Shown one piece after another: positions 13,128-26,500 of a DNA stretch of 64,000 nt. The translations under genes and the position numbers were made by a program. The stretch comes from Diphasiastrum complanatum (Eukaryota > Streptophyta > Lycopodiopsida > Lycopodiales > Lycopodiaceae). The notes beneath the pieces are model-generated. The model searched no databases. It was given only the letters and a program-made list of their open reading frames with translations, and had not been told where the DNA came from. Where the stretch lies: the NCBI GenBank assembly GCA_029204225.1, contig CM055104.1, positions 38,370,527-38,434,526 of the forward strand, written 5' to 3'. Position 1 is the stretch's first letter; each line of letters begins with the position of its first letter.

Positions 13128-13132
13128 TAATC
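13128..13132. repeat. Target-site duplication of Copia C, left copy (TAATC)
   Basis: TAATC directly outside the left LTR. It matches TAATC at 19,712-19,716 outside the right LTR, as expected for the 5-bp duplication made by Copia integrase. Confidence 0.8.
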
Positions 13133-14586
<1,454 letters not shown>

Positions 14587-14596
14587 CTCTCCCTTA
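14587..14596 (-). other. Polypurine tract of Copia C
   Basis: The minus strand reads TTAAGGGAGAG directly before the 3' LTR start TGTTGG. This is the plus-strand primer site for reverse transcription. Confidence 0.75.
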
Positions 14597-14605
14597 AGCT
14601 TACTG

Positions 14606-15896
14606 CTACGAATCTTGACTCAAGTTGAGATTTAACAATTCTACTAGAGTAGAATGTTTATCCCTTGACAATGGTTTTGTCAGAATGTCAGCCAATATAT
14701 TGTTTGTGTGACAGTAACTTAGTGCAACGTCTTCATTCTGAACCTTCTCTCTGAGAAAATGAAGTTGAACCTCTATATGTTTGGTCCTTGTGTGAGTTCG
14801 GCAGTTCAACGATAGAGCTATACAACTCTAATTGTCGCATTGGAGTATAGTTGGACCAAACTGTGAGAATCTTAGATCCTGTAGTAGTCTTCTAAGCCAT
14901 AAAATCTCCTTCATTGTTGACATAGCTGCGACATATTTAGATTCTATGGAGGACAGAGAAATGCATTTCTGCTTTCCGATATTCCATGAGATGGGTCCTC
15001 CTGCAAGGAAACAAATGTAGCCTGATGTGGATTTTTTGGTATCCACGTCTCCTGCCCAATCTGGGTCTGAATAAGTATTCAAAGAGAGTGCAGCTTCTGT
15101 ATTTCGGTTATAACTCAAGGCATAGTGCTTTGAGGCTTGAATGTACTTCAGAACTCTTTGTAGAGCTTTCCAGTGTTGTAGGCCTAAATTGGACATGAAT
15201 TGTGACAGTGTGCTTACAGCATATGCTAGATCGAGTCATGTGCAAATCATAGAGTACATGAGAGAACCTACAATAGACTGATAAGGGTACTTGCACATTT
15301 CTTGTTGATCTGCCTTTGTTCTAGGGCACATGTCTTTGGACAACTTGCATCCTGGATCCATAGGAGTGTCTATGGGCTTGCAATCCTCCATGCCGTATCT
15401 TTGAAGTACATTAAGTAAGTAGGATTGTTGGCTTATGGTGATCCTTCTGCTCACGCGATCTCCATGAATCTCCATTCCAAGTAGGTAATGGACTGGACCT
15501 AAATCAGTCATCTCAAACTCTGATGAGAGTAAAAACTTGGTCTCTTGCAACAACTGATTTGAATTATTGATGATTAGGGAATCATCAATGTATAGTGCTA
15601 TTATAACATAGCTTGGCCCCTTTGGTTCTAGATACACATTTGAATCTACGGTGCAGGAGGTAAAGTCGTGCTGCAACAAGAACCGATTTATTCTATCATA
15701 CCAGGCCCTTGGAGCTTGCCGCAGACCATATAATTTCTTATGTAATTTGCATAGTAGATGCTCCTTGCCTTGAGGGATGTAACCTTCTGGTTGATAGATG
15801 TAGACATCTTCTTGTATGTATCCGTGTAGGAATGTCGTTTGGACGTCCATCTGGTGAATATCCAGATCTTCTGCCACAAATATAGCCAATAAAGTA
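14606..15896 (-). pseudogene. Copia C reverse transcriptase and RNase H
   Basis: The reverse transcriptase copies element RNA into DNA, and RNase H removes the RNA. The RT frame (15,889-15,236) contains DVQTTFLHG, KLYGLRQAPRAWY and the catalytic YIDD (family norm YVDD), then YLLGMEI. RNase H follows with SDPDWAGD, SSIESKY and RTKHIEV, and ends in the hallmark ADILTKPL (about 14,660). Stops break it at about 15,236 (ICT-stop-LDLAY, where the family usually has Arg), at 14,828 and before 15,900. All are substitutions rather than large lesions. It lies between the damaged integrase and the polypurine tract. Confidence 0.9.
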
Positions 15897-15904
15897 CCAA
15901 TAGA

Positions 15905-17089
15905 CTAATGTTTTACTACTAGACTAAAGGTCTCAGTGTAGTCTATCCCATATACTTGTTCAAAGCCTTTAACCACCAGTCTAGCTATCCATTTGGATAT
16001 AGATCCATTTGGCTTAAGCTTCAACTTAAAGATCCACTTAGAGTCAATTGGCTTTACACCTGTAGGAGGAATGACAAGACTCCAGGTCTTGTTCTTCATT
16101 AGAGATTGATACTCAACATCCATGGCAGCTTTCCATTTGTCTGCATCAGGCATTGATAGTGCTTCTGCTACGGTGGCAGGTTCATCATGACTGACGAAAG
16201 CCTGAGGGATGAAACGGTCAGGCTGCTGGCGTTGTCTCACAGATCTTCGAACTGTAGGTGCTTGATCAGACAATTCTCCTTGGTGTTTGTAACCGTAGTA
16301 GGCTTCAAACGGTTTCTTAGAATCCACTGCTTTAGTGCTAGAGTAATTTTGCAGATAGCAAGCCATAGAGATAGCTTCTGCCCAAAAGGTTTAAGGCAAA
16401 TGCGAATTTACTGTCATGGATCGTGCAACTTCCAACAGTGTGCGGTTCTTCCGCTCTGCTACTCCGTTCTGTTGTGGAGTGTAGCTCGTAGTAAACTGGT
16501 GGTGCACGCCACATGAAGATAGGTAGTCCTTCATCTCATTTGACAAGAACTCTCCCCTTGAATCAGACCATAGGGCCTTGATTTTCTAACCAGTTTGATT
16601 CTCAGCGTATTGCTTGAAGTCTTTGAAGCAACGAAATGCTTCTGACTTGTTCTTTATGAACATAACTCTGACAAATCGGGAGTAATCATCAATGAATGTG
16701 ATAAAATATAGAGCTTGACCTAATGAAGGTATGCTCATAGGACCACACAAGTCACTGTGTATCAGTGACAAGATGGACTTCGCCCTTTTGGCTTGTCCTC
16801 TAGGAAATCTCATTCTAGGTGGTTTCCCTAGTAGACAATTTTCACAGATAGTCTGATTAGTTGTGGTGATAGCAATTATATTCGTGTCATTGACCATTTT
16901 ATTGTGATGCATATACAAGATTGAACGTATGTTTAAATGACCTAATCTTTGATGCCATAAATTAGCATCTGAACAACTCACAGAAAGTGCAACATCGTGA
17001 CTTAGTATGTACAAATTTTCTTCTTTGTAAGCAGAGAGGATTTCCTTTGAGTTCTCATCTAAAATAGTACATCGGTTGGCAGTGAACAA
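15905..17089 (-). pseudogene. Copia C integrase region
   Basis: Integrase inserts the cDNA into host DNA. From 17,089 the frame carries the pre-integrase zinc motif (HQRLGHLN ... CENCLLGK), then the catalytic core with HSDLCG and FIDDYSRF, then a stop at about 16,586 in the place of the family's KIKALRSD block. Further core sequence, including QNGVAERKNRT, is visible in pieces around 16,380-16,560 with another stop. The C-terminal part is shortened: PFEAYYG runs almost directly into the linker before the RT (APTVRRSVRQRQQPDRF), so a few hundred bases seem deleted. Confidence 0.85.
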
Positions 17090-17170
17090 AGCTCTATAGC
17101 CCTGATCTGTGATCTTGCTAATAGATAAAAGGTTCTTTGTTAATTTGGGTACATAAAGTACTCCATTAAG

Positions 17171-18260
17171 CTACCTAATGATGCCATCAGAGAACTGCAG
17201 TTGAATAGACCCTTGGCCTTCAACTTGGTGTGAACTGGAGTCACCAAAAAAAATGTACTTTGATTTTGTAGTTGTGAGTGTAGAGAAGAGGTCCTTGCAT
17301 GGCGTCATGTGTTGAGAAGCACCTGAATCGAGATACCTTTGATGGGCATCTCTACTGGATTGATCTTGTACCATCAACGTCTTCTCTTCATCTTGAGATC
17401 CTCTGACTGTGTCAGAGTTGCCTTCTTGGTGTTGCTGCATCTTCTTCTCTGCTTCATTGTGCTTGAGGATGCGACAGTCCTTGATGTCGTGGTTGGTTCT
17501 TTTGCAATATCTGCAAAATAATTTGGTCTTGGACGATGAGTGACTATGTTGCTGCAATTGTGGTTGTAATGCTGATGGCTGTTTTGCCTTTGTCTTTTTA
17601 TCCTTGAAGCCTTTCTTCTTCTTGGATTGCTGCTTGTTTGAATAGAGTGCCATGGATTTGGTACTCATAGATGTGGACAAGCTTTTCCTCCTAATTTCTT
17701 CATGCAACAAACTTGCTGTCAATTTTTGGAGAGACAGCTCAAGGGTATTGCTTAGAAGCAACACTAAATTATTGTAGGAGGGTGGAAGACTGGCAAGAAG
17801 AGACATGGTAGAGTCTTCTTCTGAGATAGAGGAACCTATTGCAGCCAGTTGGTTCAACAATTGTTTGAACTCGTTCAGATGGTCACTGACTGAGGTGCCT
17901 TCACTCATTTTGAGTGTCAGTACCTTCTTCCTCAAGAAGAAGCGAGTCGAGACATCTGAGGTCTCGTAGATGCTAGTGAGTGTATCCCATGCTTCTTTGG
18001 AAGTAGTGCAGTTGGATACATGGGCAATTTGAGTGTCTTTAAGGTTTAGAGATACAATGGCAAGAGCCTTGCCATCCTTGGCTTCCTAAGCTGGAAGCTG
18101 TTTCGGTTTTGCCGGTCTGGCTATAGAACCGTTGACGTATCCCCATAACTCCTTTTCAATCAGGATCATCCTCATTTTGAACTTCGACATGTGGAAGTCA
18201 TCTCTGTTGAATTTATTGATCAAGCAGATCTCTGAGGTGCCTTCCATAGTGATAGAAATT
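17171..18260 (-). pseudogene. Copia C gag and protease
   Basis: Gag forms the virus-like particle and the protease matures it. The gag N-terminus begins at about 18,247 (MEGTSEICLINKFNRDDF), with the FKMRMILIEKELWGYV signature. A stop at about 18,088 replaces a residue in LPA-x-EAKDGKAL. The main frame (17,935-17,171) has MRKKVLTLKM, the zinc knuckle CRYCKRTNHDIKDC and the protease motif YLDSGASQHM. A stop at 17,171 precedes LNGVLYVP. Confidence 0.88.
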
Positions 18261-18326
18261 ATACACAAACAACTTAGAATAGCTTTTGGAAAAAGATCCT
18301 GGACTTTAGTAATCCACTGAACCAAA

Positions 18327-18338
18327 GCTTTGATACCA
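18327..18338 (-). promoter_or_regulatory. Primer-binding site of Copia C
   Basis: Minus strand TGGTATCAAAGC, four bases from the LTR end. It is close to the usual initiator-tRNA-Met site, with one difference (TCAAAGC for TCAGAGC). Confidence 0.8.
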
Positions 18339-18342
18339 CTTC

Positions 18343-18815
18343 TGTTGGTGTATGATGGTGGTCTGCGTGGTCTATGACTGATTGCGATCGCAGCGGAGCC
18401 GTGACGGAAGCAGAACATGAGAGAGACGATTACGATGTAAACGATGTCTCTACCAATAGTACAAAAAAACAATTATGAACACAGTAGTAACTGCGTATTT
18501 TAGGAATGGGATTGATTAGAGAACGAAATCAAAAGCTTGTTGTCCTTTTGGGTTATCAGAGTAGGAGTTTGAGATTGCCGTAACAGTAGGATTGCGAAGC
18601 ATTAGGCATCTTGGATAGCCATGCAATCCTTTGTCTCTGATAATCGTGTTTGTGTGCAAGAGAGTGAGAGAGACAATTGCATTCAATCAAGAACGTAATA
18701 ATTGAACAATAGCAAATCTGTATAAAAGAGAGAATCAGAACACAATACAATAGCTCTGATAAGCGTGTATTCCTACTTACAGATTTTGAAACAATGGCTA
18801 CAGTTCTCGCTCTCT

Positions 18816-18852
<37 letters not shown>

Positions 18853-19711
18853 AAATCACTAACTCTAAAACGCTAGCTACTTAAGACCTTTTGGTCATTT
18901 GATCGCTTTGCTACACATTGTTCAATTCACTACTCTGATTTTCTCTCTAACTCCTTCTCTTCGTTCAGATACATATATATAGCTGTCAGAGTCTTTTGAT
19001 TTATTGTAATTATAGTTTACAAGATGATTAACAGCCGTTTAAACAAGATCCGTAGATCCGTTATTGGAGCGTTGTGAAGGAGGAGAAGTACAGAGCAACG
19101 GATCCTCCGTATGCGTCGTAGTGGAAGGATGTAGGCCATGATGGCCGTAGTCTGTCCGCAGTCATTTGAACAACCGCTGGTCGTTCATTCAGCTGTTGTA
19201 TGTTCGTTCAGTAGGTGATCGTTTGAATCCTTCGTTGGTACCCATGAGTGATAACTTACGTAGCTGATCGATGAGATAGGTCAACTTCGTTGGCTGATAT
19301 CGTAGGAACTCGCAAACCGTTGTCGTCAGTCGACTTCGTTGATAACCGTAAGTAGGTTGCTTATGTTTTCAGACGGTTGAGGAGCCATCGTAGGAGATCG
19401 TAAGAAGGTCACTTACGGTGGTCGACATGATTTTAAGTTTCGTTGCCATTGAAGATTCCGCAAGTGCTCATAGATAGTAACCTACGGGTTTTAACGACTC
19501 TCTACGGTTTGCAGTTCGTCAAGTTGAAGTCGTGTTTCTTCGTTAATGTCATTTTGATGGTGCTCTTCGGTCAGACCGTAATCTGGCGATGGCTTTGCAA
19601 TTCTGCCTGATTCGACTTTGCGTGTATTTTTGCAGACTGATTCAGAGAGAGGGAATTCTTGAGAGTAAAAGGAGGGCAAAGGGATGAGTAGGAGAAGATT
19701 AAACTCCAATA
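18343..19711 (-). repeat. 5' LTR of Copia C (1,369 bp)
   Basis: Aligns with 13,133-14,586. Its outer end reads CCAATA, where the partner has CCAACA. Confidence 0.9.
18808..18846. repeat. Short CT plus (TG)n tract in the 5' LTR of Copia C
   Basis: About six CT units followed by about 14 TG units and TATATA. It occupies the same position as the 115-bp CT tract in the sister LTR. Confidence 0.95.
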
Positions 19712-19716
19712 TAATC
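19712..19716. repeat. Target-site duplication of Copia C, right copy (TAATC)
   Basis: Matches 13,128-13,132. Confidence 0.8.
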
Positions 19717-20196
19717 CGGTATGAGGGAGGTCCTGGGTTCCAATCCTAGTCTGTCCATCCATATTATGATTTATGGATTTCTAACATGGTATCAGAGCCA
19801 AGTTAGACCTAACAGTTCATGGTGTCAAAGCCATGATTAGGTGGCCCAAGTTGTGGGGCAAGTGACAGCTAGGACCCCAACCAAGTGTGGCTTGAGGGGG
19901 GGGGGGGGGGTGTTGGAATATCAATCCACACTCAATTTCTAACATGGTATCAGAGCCAAGTTAGACCTAACAGTTCATGGTGTCAAAGCCATGGTTAGGT
20001 GGCCCAAGTCATGGGGCAGGTGACAGCTAGGACCCAACCAAGTGTGGCTTGAGGGGGGGTGTTGGAATATCAATCCACACTCTAGAGAGAACTATCAAAC
20101 AAGGCGGATAGCTTACTGGTAGAGCATCCCATCCGGTATGAGGGAGGTTCTGGGTTCCAACTGTCCATCCATATTATGATTTATGGATTTCTAACA
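19714..20196 (+). mobile_element. Tandem TRIM retroelement with tRNA-like LTR
   Basis: A terminal-repeat retrotransposon in miniature, without coding capacity. In order: LTR fragment ending CTAACA (19,714-19,786), primer site TGGTATCAGAGC (19,787-19,798), a short interior, a G-rich polypurine run (19,894-19,910), a very short second LTR (19,911-19,944), a second primer site (19,945-19,956), a second interior, a G run (20,051-20,059), and a full third LTR of 137 bp (20,060-20,196, TGTTGG to CTAACA). The two interiors are nearly identical. LTR-interior-LTR-interior-LTR is the pattern left by unequal recombination between TRIMs. The G-run lengths (about 15 and 7) differ. Confidence 0.8.
20103..20172 (+). 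other. tRNA-like segment inside the TRIM LTR
   Basis: The LTR contains TAGCTTACTGGTAGAGC (20,109-20,125), a good fit to the tRNA D-arm and Pol III A box, and then GGTTCTGGGTTCCAA (20,146-20,160), which resembles the T-arm and B box. In the first LTR copy the T-arm is more complete (CTGGGTTCCAATCCTAG, 19,733-19,749), with a five-pair stem around TTCCAAT. The acceptor stem is poorly paired, so this is not a working tRNA gene. A Pol III promoter role is inference. Confidence 0.5.
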
Positions 20197-20494
20197 GTGT
20201 CCGGGATGGCCAATGATGGAGAGGGAGAAAGAAAAGAGAATGTATGTTGTTGGAGAGAGAGTAAGGTATTGGAGAGACTTGTTTGCTCATAGATATGAAT
20301 CACTGAGGTTTTGTGATTGAAAAAAGTCTTGATCAATTCATGCTTGATCTATTTGAGTTTCTCTTCTAATTATGTTCGAATTTTGTTGGTTTTTGGTAGC
20401 AAATTATGTTAGCTCTAATTTTCTAAATTAGAGCTAAGGTTAGGGTTACATTTTAGTGTTTTGAGAACAAAAAATAAGTGATAGTGAGGTGGAG

Positions 20495-20496
<2 letters not shown>

Positions 20497-20587
<91 letters not shown>

Positions 20588-20600
20588 TGTGTGTGTGTGT
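20497..20600. repeat. Compound microsatellite (TG)n(AG)n(TG)n
   Basis: TG run, then about 29 AG units, then TG again, giving a nested layout. Confidence 0.95.
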
Positions 20601-20859
20601 AGGCTGTTGTAGAGAAAAGGCGTTTCTCATTGGTCCACATTTGCCCTAAAACGTCTTTGAAAAACATTTGATAATCAATTGACAAGTAGTTGAAGTGAAA
20701 GAACACTCTCTTTCTAGAAACTTCTAGAAAGAGAAAATCAGCGTAAAAAATTGAGATCGCGAGATTGAGAAAAAGAGGAACGCGAGAGAGAGTGCGATTT
20801 TTTCATTTTTTAGGGGTTTTTTTTAGGGTGGAGAGAAATAGCGATACAATGAGGTATTG

Positions 20860-20861
<2 letters not shown>

Positions 20862-20916
<55 letters not shown>
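20862..20916. repeat. (AG)n microsatellite
   Basis: About 27 uninterrupted AG units. Confidence 0.95.
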
Positions 20917-20918
<2 letters not shown>

Positions 20919-21518
20919 TTGCTTGAATTTGGGACTCCTCTACAACTACTAATGCTATAAACTTTATCTCACCACATGACTTGCAAAATGAGCGTAGTCG
21001 AGCCCATAGTTAGGTGGCCGCTCTTGTGCTCACACATGCAAGGAGAGTTGGAGAGTCCTCACATGTGTGAGAGATTTGGTTCTCAATAGTGGCTCATAAG
21101 AGATCGTTCTGAAAACACGTAGATATGTGAGAGACTTGGGAATGAATATTTGTATGTGTGACACTTCAGTGTGAAAACACTCTCATGCACTTGGACATTC
21201 TTCATCTCTTGGCTACACTTGCAAATGACACATGTCACCTCTTGATTGGTTCGAGTCTCAAAACTTGTTATAAGATGCATGCGAAGGACAAAGTACCGGC
21301 TGTCGACCTCGTGGCATTTAGCCTCAAGACTAAGGATGTTGAGAGTGTGTTGGGCCATGGCATCTATTAGCCAAGTCATTATACCCACTTGTCCAAGGAT
21401 TGGGTCATAGCAATTATTGTCCAAGTGATTGGACAAGTATATCAATCTTAAAAAATAGATGCCCTAATAATCCCATGTATTGATGTTTCCTTGTGCGGAC
21501 TAGGGACTTGGGTGCATG

Positions 21519-21520
<2 letters not shown>

Positions 21521-21561
<41 letters not shown>
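21521..21561. repeat. (GA)n tract just upstream of the MBD gene
   Basis: About 20 GA units, ending some 90 bp before the proposed start codon, so it lies in the promoter or 5' UTR. GA tracts can bind BPC/GAGA-type factors in plants, but that role is not shown here. Confidence 0.85.
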
Positions 21562-21568
<7 letters not shown>

Positions 21569-21653
21569 GGCATCATGTTACAAAGAACAGTTCCAATTTT
21601 GATGTTTTTACTGATTTGTGTGTGTGGGTTAGTTGTATGTTGTTGCCCAAAAG

Positions 21654-23525
21654 ATGGAAAATCAGCATACAAAAGAGATGCTTGCAGATAGCTTAGCTAT
21701 CTTGTGCAAAATGGAGGCCACCAAAATGCTTTGGAAGGTGGAAGCCAATGCAAATGCTGGAGCTGAGAAAATCCAAGATGGGTTCAGTAGAGGCAGACTC
21801 AATTTCAACAATCCACAAAGATGTGAAAATGGCGGTTTGCTTCCAAAAGGGCATCAAAGATTCCCTTTTTATCCAAATGTCGCGAGCAGAGGGAGCTTTC
21901 AAGCTGGATATAGGTTTCTGCAGCCCATGCCAGAAACAATGAAGGCTTCGGCTTGTGGCCCCTTTCAAAATAATAGTAATGTCAACAATATCCTGGATGT
22001 TGGTGGTAGTGAGAGATCAATTGGGCTGAATTTATTTCCTTTGAGATCCAAAAACGGGGTTCAGGAGTTGGAGTCACCCAAATGGCTGCCAGAGGGCTGG
22101 TCTATGGAAGTTCATAGACGAGAAGGAGGCAGAAAAGATAAGGTAGGATATTATTGTGTGTTAATAGCAGCGGATGTGGAATTTCTTGTCAAACCCAGCT
22201 TTTTATTAGCCTAACAATTGTAAATTTGCAATGTCATTCCTGCTGCAAAACTCACATATCTTTGCTTTGGAGTTGATGCCTGATTAACTATTATTGAGCT
22301 TTCTGGTAGAACTGTTTCAACATCCCTGGCTACATGTTTGAATTAAGTTTGGTTAGATTAGCTCTTGGATGGATGTGATGATGCAGTATTATACAGAACA
22401 TGCCTCAGGGCAGAGGTTTCGTTCAAAGAGCCAAGTCTTGCGTTACCTGGACGGCAGAGCAAGTGCCAAGGAGTGGGTAGCTGCAGAAGCTTCACCTCTT
22501 CAACATAATTTTGCTTGCAAAGATGCGTCTGATTTGGGCGATTCTGCCGGAAGGCCCTATGGGACAGTGGAACCTAATTCAGAATGTGGGTTTACTAACA
22601 CGCCGATGACTTCTTCTAGTAAATTCTTTAGGAGGACAGATAAGTTAGCTGCCATTGGCAATATGGAGGATGGGTGCTTTACTGCTGGACTACAGCGAAG
22701 TTATATAGATCTAGGTACAGCAGCATTTTTCATAGTTTTCTCAGTTTTTCACCAAAGTCAATTCCTAAATGCCTCAAAAATCGTGCCCTTGAACAAATAT
22801 CTTGCATGCATGATGCTGGTTATCAGAAATGAATAAGGATTCACAATAGATACGTTTTCCTTCTAGAATTTGTAACTGCTGGCTTTTCTGTTCTTCAAGT
22901 ATGTTTGGGAATCCTATTGACATGGTAACCCCTGCACTTCCTGATACAATTGCCCCCAAAGACCTATGTGCATCATATTCTAAGCCCACTTTTTATTTTT
23001 TCAGTTCCATCATTGTTTTTAAACGTGGTTATGAAATGAGCATTTACAGAGGAAGGGCCTGAGGGAAAGCAATCAGCAGTGTGCAAAAAGGCTCCTTATT
23101 CCATAATGTACAAACATCATCAGAAGCGTGATCTCAAAGGGGAGGAGACGCTCAGGTATTTGGAACATGTAGGCGTCAAATTTCCACCAACATTCTCAAA
23201 CAATCTGTTACATGGCTGGTGCATTTCTCCAATTAATGCCTCTCTATGGAAAGAAGAGCATCAGAGAGATCCTCATTCTGGCCTATCTGATTCTTTGAAT
23301 ACTACTTTGAGATGTAGGAAGGCAGGTGACCCAAATTTGGGTAGCACTGTAAGAACAAATAAAACCACTCCCAAGCTCTATAATAAAGAACTCGGGGACT
23401 GTGAAAGTAGAAAGAGGAAAAGGGTTCGTCAATGGCAACAAAAACAACAGCTTTCCTGTTTAGGAAAAAGTTTGTGCTTGCAGTATATCACTTTTTTGAG
23501 AAATTGCCAAAATGCCAGAGTCTAG
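21654..23525 (+). CDS. Methyl-CpG-binding-domain (MBD) protein, three exons
   Basis: MBD proteins read DNA methylation in the nucleus. I propose exons 21,654-22,142, 22,387-22,714 and 23,050-23,525, which join in frame to about 430 residues. The introns are GT-AG (AAG/gtagga ... gatgcag/TAT; CTAG/gtacag ... ttacag/AG). The first junction rebuilds a typical MBD at about residues 141-186: WLPEGWSMEVHRREGGRKDK, then YYTEHASGQRFRSKSQVLRY. The GRKDKYY and RFRSKSQVLRYL blocks are diagnostic. The start ATG is the first after an in-frame TAG at 21,630. The rest is low complexity and unrecognised; a basic patch (SRKRKRVRQ) near the C-terminus could be a nuclear signal. The last exon may continue by a further splice, since its final 35 codons look weak. 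Whether it binds methylated DNA cannot be judged. Confidence 0.8.
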
Positions 23526-26500
23526 CTATCCATGACTGTTTTTCAGTTCAAACATGATTGCTCAGCTAGGAGGGGAACGCGATATTTTGCAATTGTAATG
23601 ATAATTAGACATGGCTCACCATTTTTCAACGGCGATCGGTTTCTTCATCAAAGATAGGTACTGAAGTACTGTTGGCTGAAGGGACAGTAGCACATAAAAT
23701 TATGGCAGCGAAGCAGAGGGCATATAACCGAGAAACAGTTGCCTTGTTATGCTGCCCGGTAATCCTGTCTTGCAGATGAAGTCAATAATTTCAATGTAAC
23801 GTCCTGTGGAGTATAGGATTATTACATTTCCTATCTGGTAGTTCTTCGAATGCCCAAGCTTTCATTCAATAACAGTGAGTTCCTTTTCTTATGCAGGCAT
23901 ATTTTGTTTTTTGCCATATCTATGTGATCGCAGTTAAACATCATATATGCAGGAAATGCCCAATTTGAAAGTATGCCTTATTGCCATTCACTATTCCATA
24001 TTCCTAGTCGATTCAAATCTTTTTTAAAGTTCAAATCAATTCACTGCAAAACAAATCTACAAAACCTGAATTTTTTTTTGAAATTTTGAAAAGAAACATG
24101 AAACAAATCAAGAGTTTGTGGAAATCTTTTCTTTGAATTATGATTCTTTGGAACTGTGCACTATTGTAAGATACGTGTGTGAAGATGGTGACAGATGCCT
24201 TTCCTGGGTAACACTTTAAAGACTGAATGAAAGGCTCTTTGCTAGTCCAGGAGCTAAGCTTGACCAATCTCATTTTGCCCAATAACATGTTGATGCAGAG
24301 GCAGATGTAGAATTGGAAATGATTGTGACTCCTATTAGAAAAGCTTTTCTTGTAAGATCTGCTATTCGAATAACACGTCGATGCAGAGATACATGCACAA
24401 TCAACAAGCAAGTGCCACTTTTCCCCCACCACAAACGATTCTTGCATGATGATCTGTGATTCCTTGAACTTTTTATGTATCTCTTTATGTCCAAGCAATC
24501 TTCAGTTTCAAGGACAAGTGAACATCAAAGTAGCAACCGAATGTGTTCAGAAGTGGGTCTAAATCCATTTCAACATGTGGAAATTTGAAATGCATTTCCA
24601 ACCTCCAATTCTCAAACTTTTTTTATGTGGTACTGGGATCAAGAAGGTTTCGGAACCTTCCTAACTAAATTGAAATGGCGCCGTTTAGGGGTCGTATAAG
24701 TGCAATCTCCAGTTGTGGATATAAGGTTATTCATAAATACTCTGAGCTGTTCATGTTTATGAGCTTTTTAATTACTGTTTAATGGTTGTATAAATCATCA
24801 ATGGGCATTTCTTTATGTATAGTAGTAACGTGTTAAAGATTGACCCACTTAAAAGTGGGGGAAGTGATACAAATGCATGTCAAAGGTTTCATATTTGGAA
24901 GTTTGGAATGTCCGGTTGCGACTACAGCACGTTCTTTGAAAATAGTTTGTTAGCATAGTGTATGTCTTTTGCGTTTGAAAAGCATGTTATAGGTTTTAAT
25001 GCTCTTTCATTTAGTCGATAAGTACAGGTATAACCAGTATGAATATTCATGGGACATTACACAAGATGGAGACATCTGCATAATCTGTTACCAAAAAGTA
25101 TGAAAAGGGGGTAAAAATTCAGGCTCCACAACATCAGAAAAAAAATTGCCATTGGAAATCTACCCTACTTCTTGTCATACACAAAGACCCATTGCTTCGA
25201 TTCTGGAGATATCTCACATCCCAAGTTGAGGAATTAAGACTGCAATAGATGACTGTCCACTTAGTTGATTTGAATTGTGCATGATGGTCAACATGAAGCT
25301 GTTCTAGCACTGAAAAGGCGGCCAGATTATTGTGTCATAATTAGCAATGCATTTGGGCAAAGAACTCCATAATCTGCCGCCATGTAACCTCATTGATAGT
25401 TATTTTTTCAGGATTTGATCAAATCCACTGGATAGTGATACTTGGTCATCTAGTTTTTGGGTAAGAGAGCCATTGTAACTTGAAGTCTTAGGGTTACATT
25501 GATGGGCACTAGGCCCAATACAACAGCCCCAATGGGCAGCCAAAATTGCTGAAAACAGTTGCGTTTTTCAAGAAGCTTTGAAACACAGAAAACCTTAAGG
25601 AGGCGGAGTACTTTCACAACAAGATTGTGCTAAGCCAGTGCTGAGGCACTAGTTGAGCCTTTTTGAAGAGCAAGATGAGGCAAACTCCTATATTTGTTAC
25701 GAATTATGGAAGTCACTGGGCACACAACATTCTGCCCAATAAGGACTGCAAAATTTTCAGGCAAGGCCCAAAGAAATTTTGGGTGTCTGATCCAGGCAGA
25801 ATATTGTGTGCCCGATGACTTCCATTCAGTTGGAACTTGGAACTTGGAGCAATGGAGTATGCCTTTAGGATTTGCCACATTACATAGTACCTACTGCTTA
25901 AGATTGTAATTTTGTTTCAAAGTTCAAACTTATTTGTAATGTCGAGATCGGAGAAAAGACTAAACAAGAAGGTTATGACAATGTTTGAGAAAGGCTAAAG
26001 CCAAAAAAAATTAGGTTAGATTCATCATTCAACATTGAACATTCTGTATGTAACATTTAACATAGTGCATAGTACATACTACACTGTGATAAGCAATTGC
26101 CAGTAAGCCACAGTTGTAACTTCAAACTTGTCAGTCATTATGTAATATGTCTACATAGTACAAAGTTCAAACTTCAAAGTAGTCAGGAATATCAAAAATT
26201 CAAAATGGCAAATGGCAAATACATATTACATAAGTATTAAAATCAAAATTGTAAAACCAATGACCGTTAGTAATTACTAAAATTAGAATCTAGATAATCG
26301 ACTAACATTTAACTTCAGGAATCAAAAATTAGAATTCATAATATATCATAACATAATACATATGATAGGTGCCTGATGAGTCCGGTCACCAATGTAATGT
26401 CACATGTGATATGTCTGAGACTATGATGATATGTAAATAGCTCAAGAGTCGATGCTCATCAATACTATATAGTTACAACTACTATAGTCTATGATCTATG

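Larger units (their letters stand above)
20197..21600. other. Spacer with compound microsatellites upstream of the MBD gene
   Basis: Contains a (TG)n(AG)n(TG)n compound repeat (20,497-20,600), a GA run (20,862-20,916) and another (21,521-21,561). No coding domain was recognised between them. A 120-codon open frame on the minus strand at 21,445-21,083 has no motif that I know. Confidence 0.5.

Noticed and set aside
20103-20172. A functional tRNA gene
   Set aside because: The D-arm and T-arm look right, but the acceptor stem does not pair and the segment lies inside a TRIM LTR.
22774-22989. Minus-strand open frame of 71 codons
   Set aside because: It lies in the second intron of the MBD gene and shows no motif.
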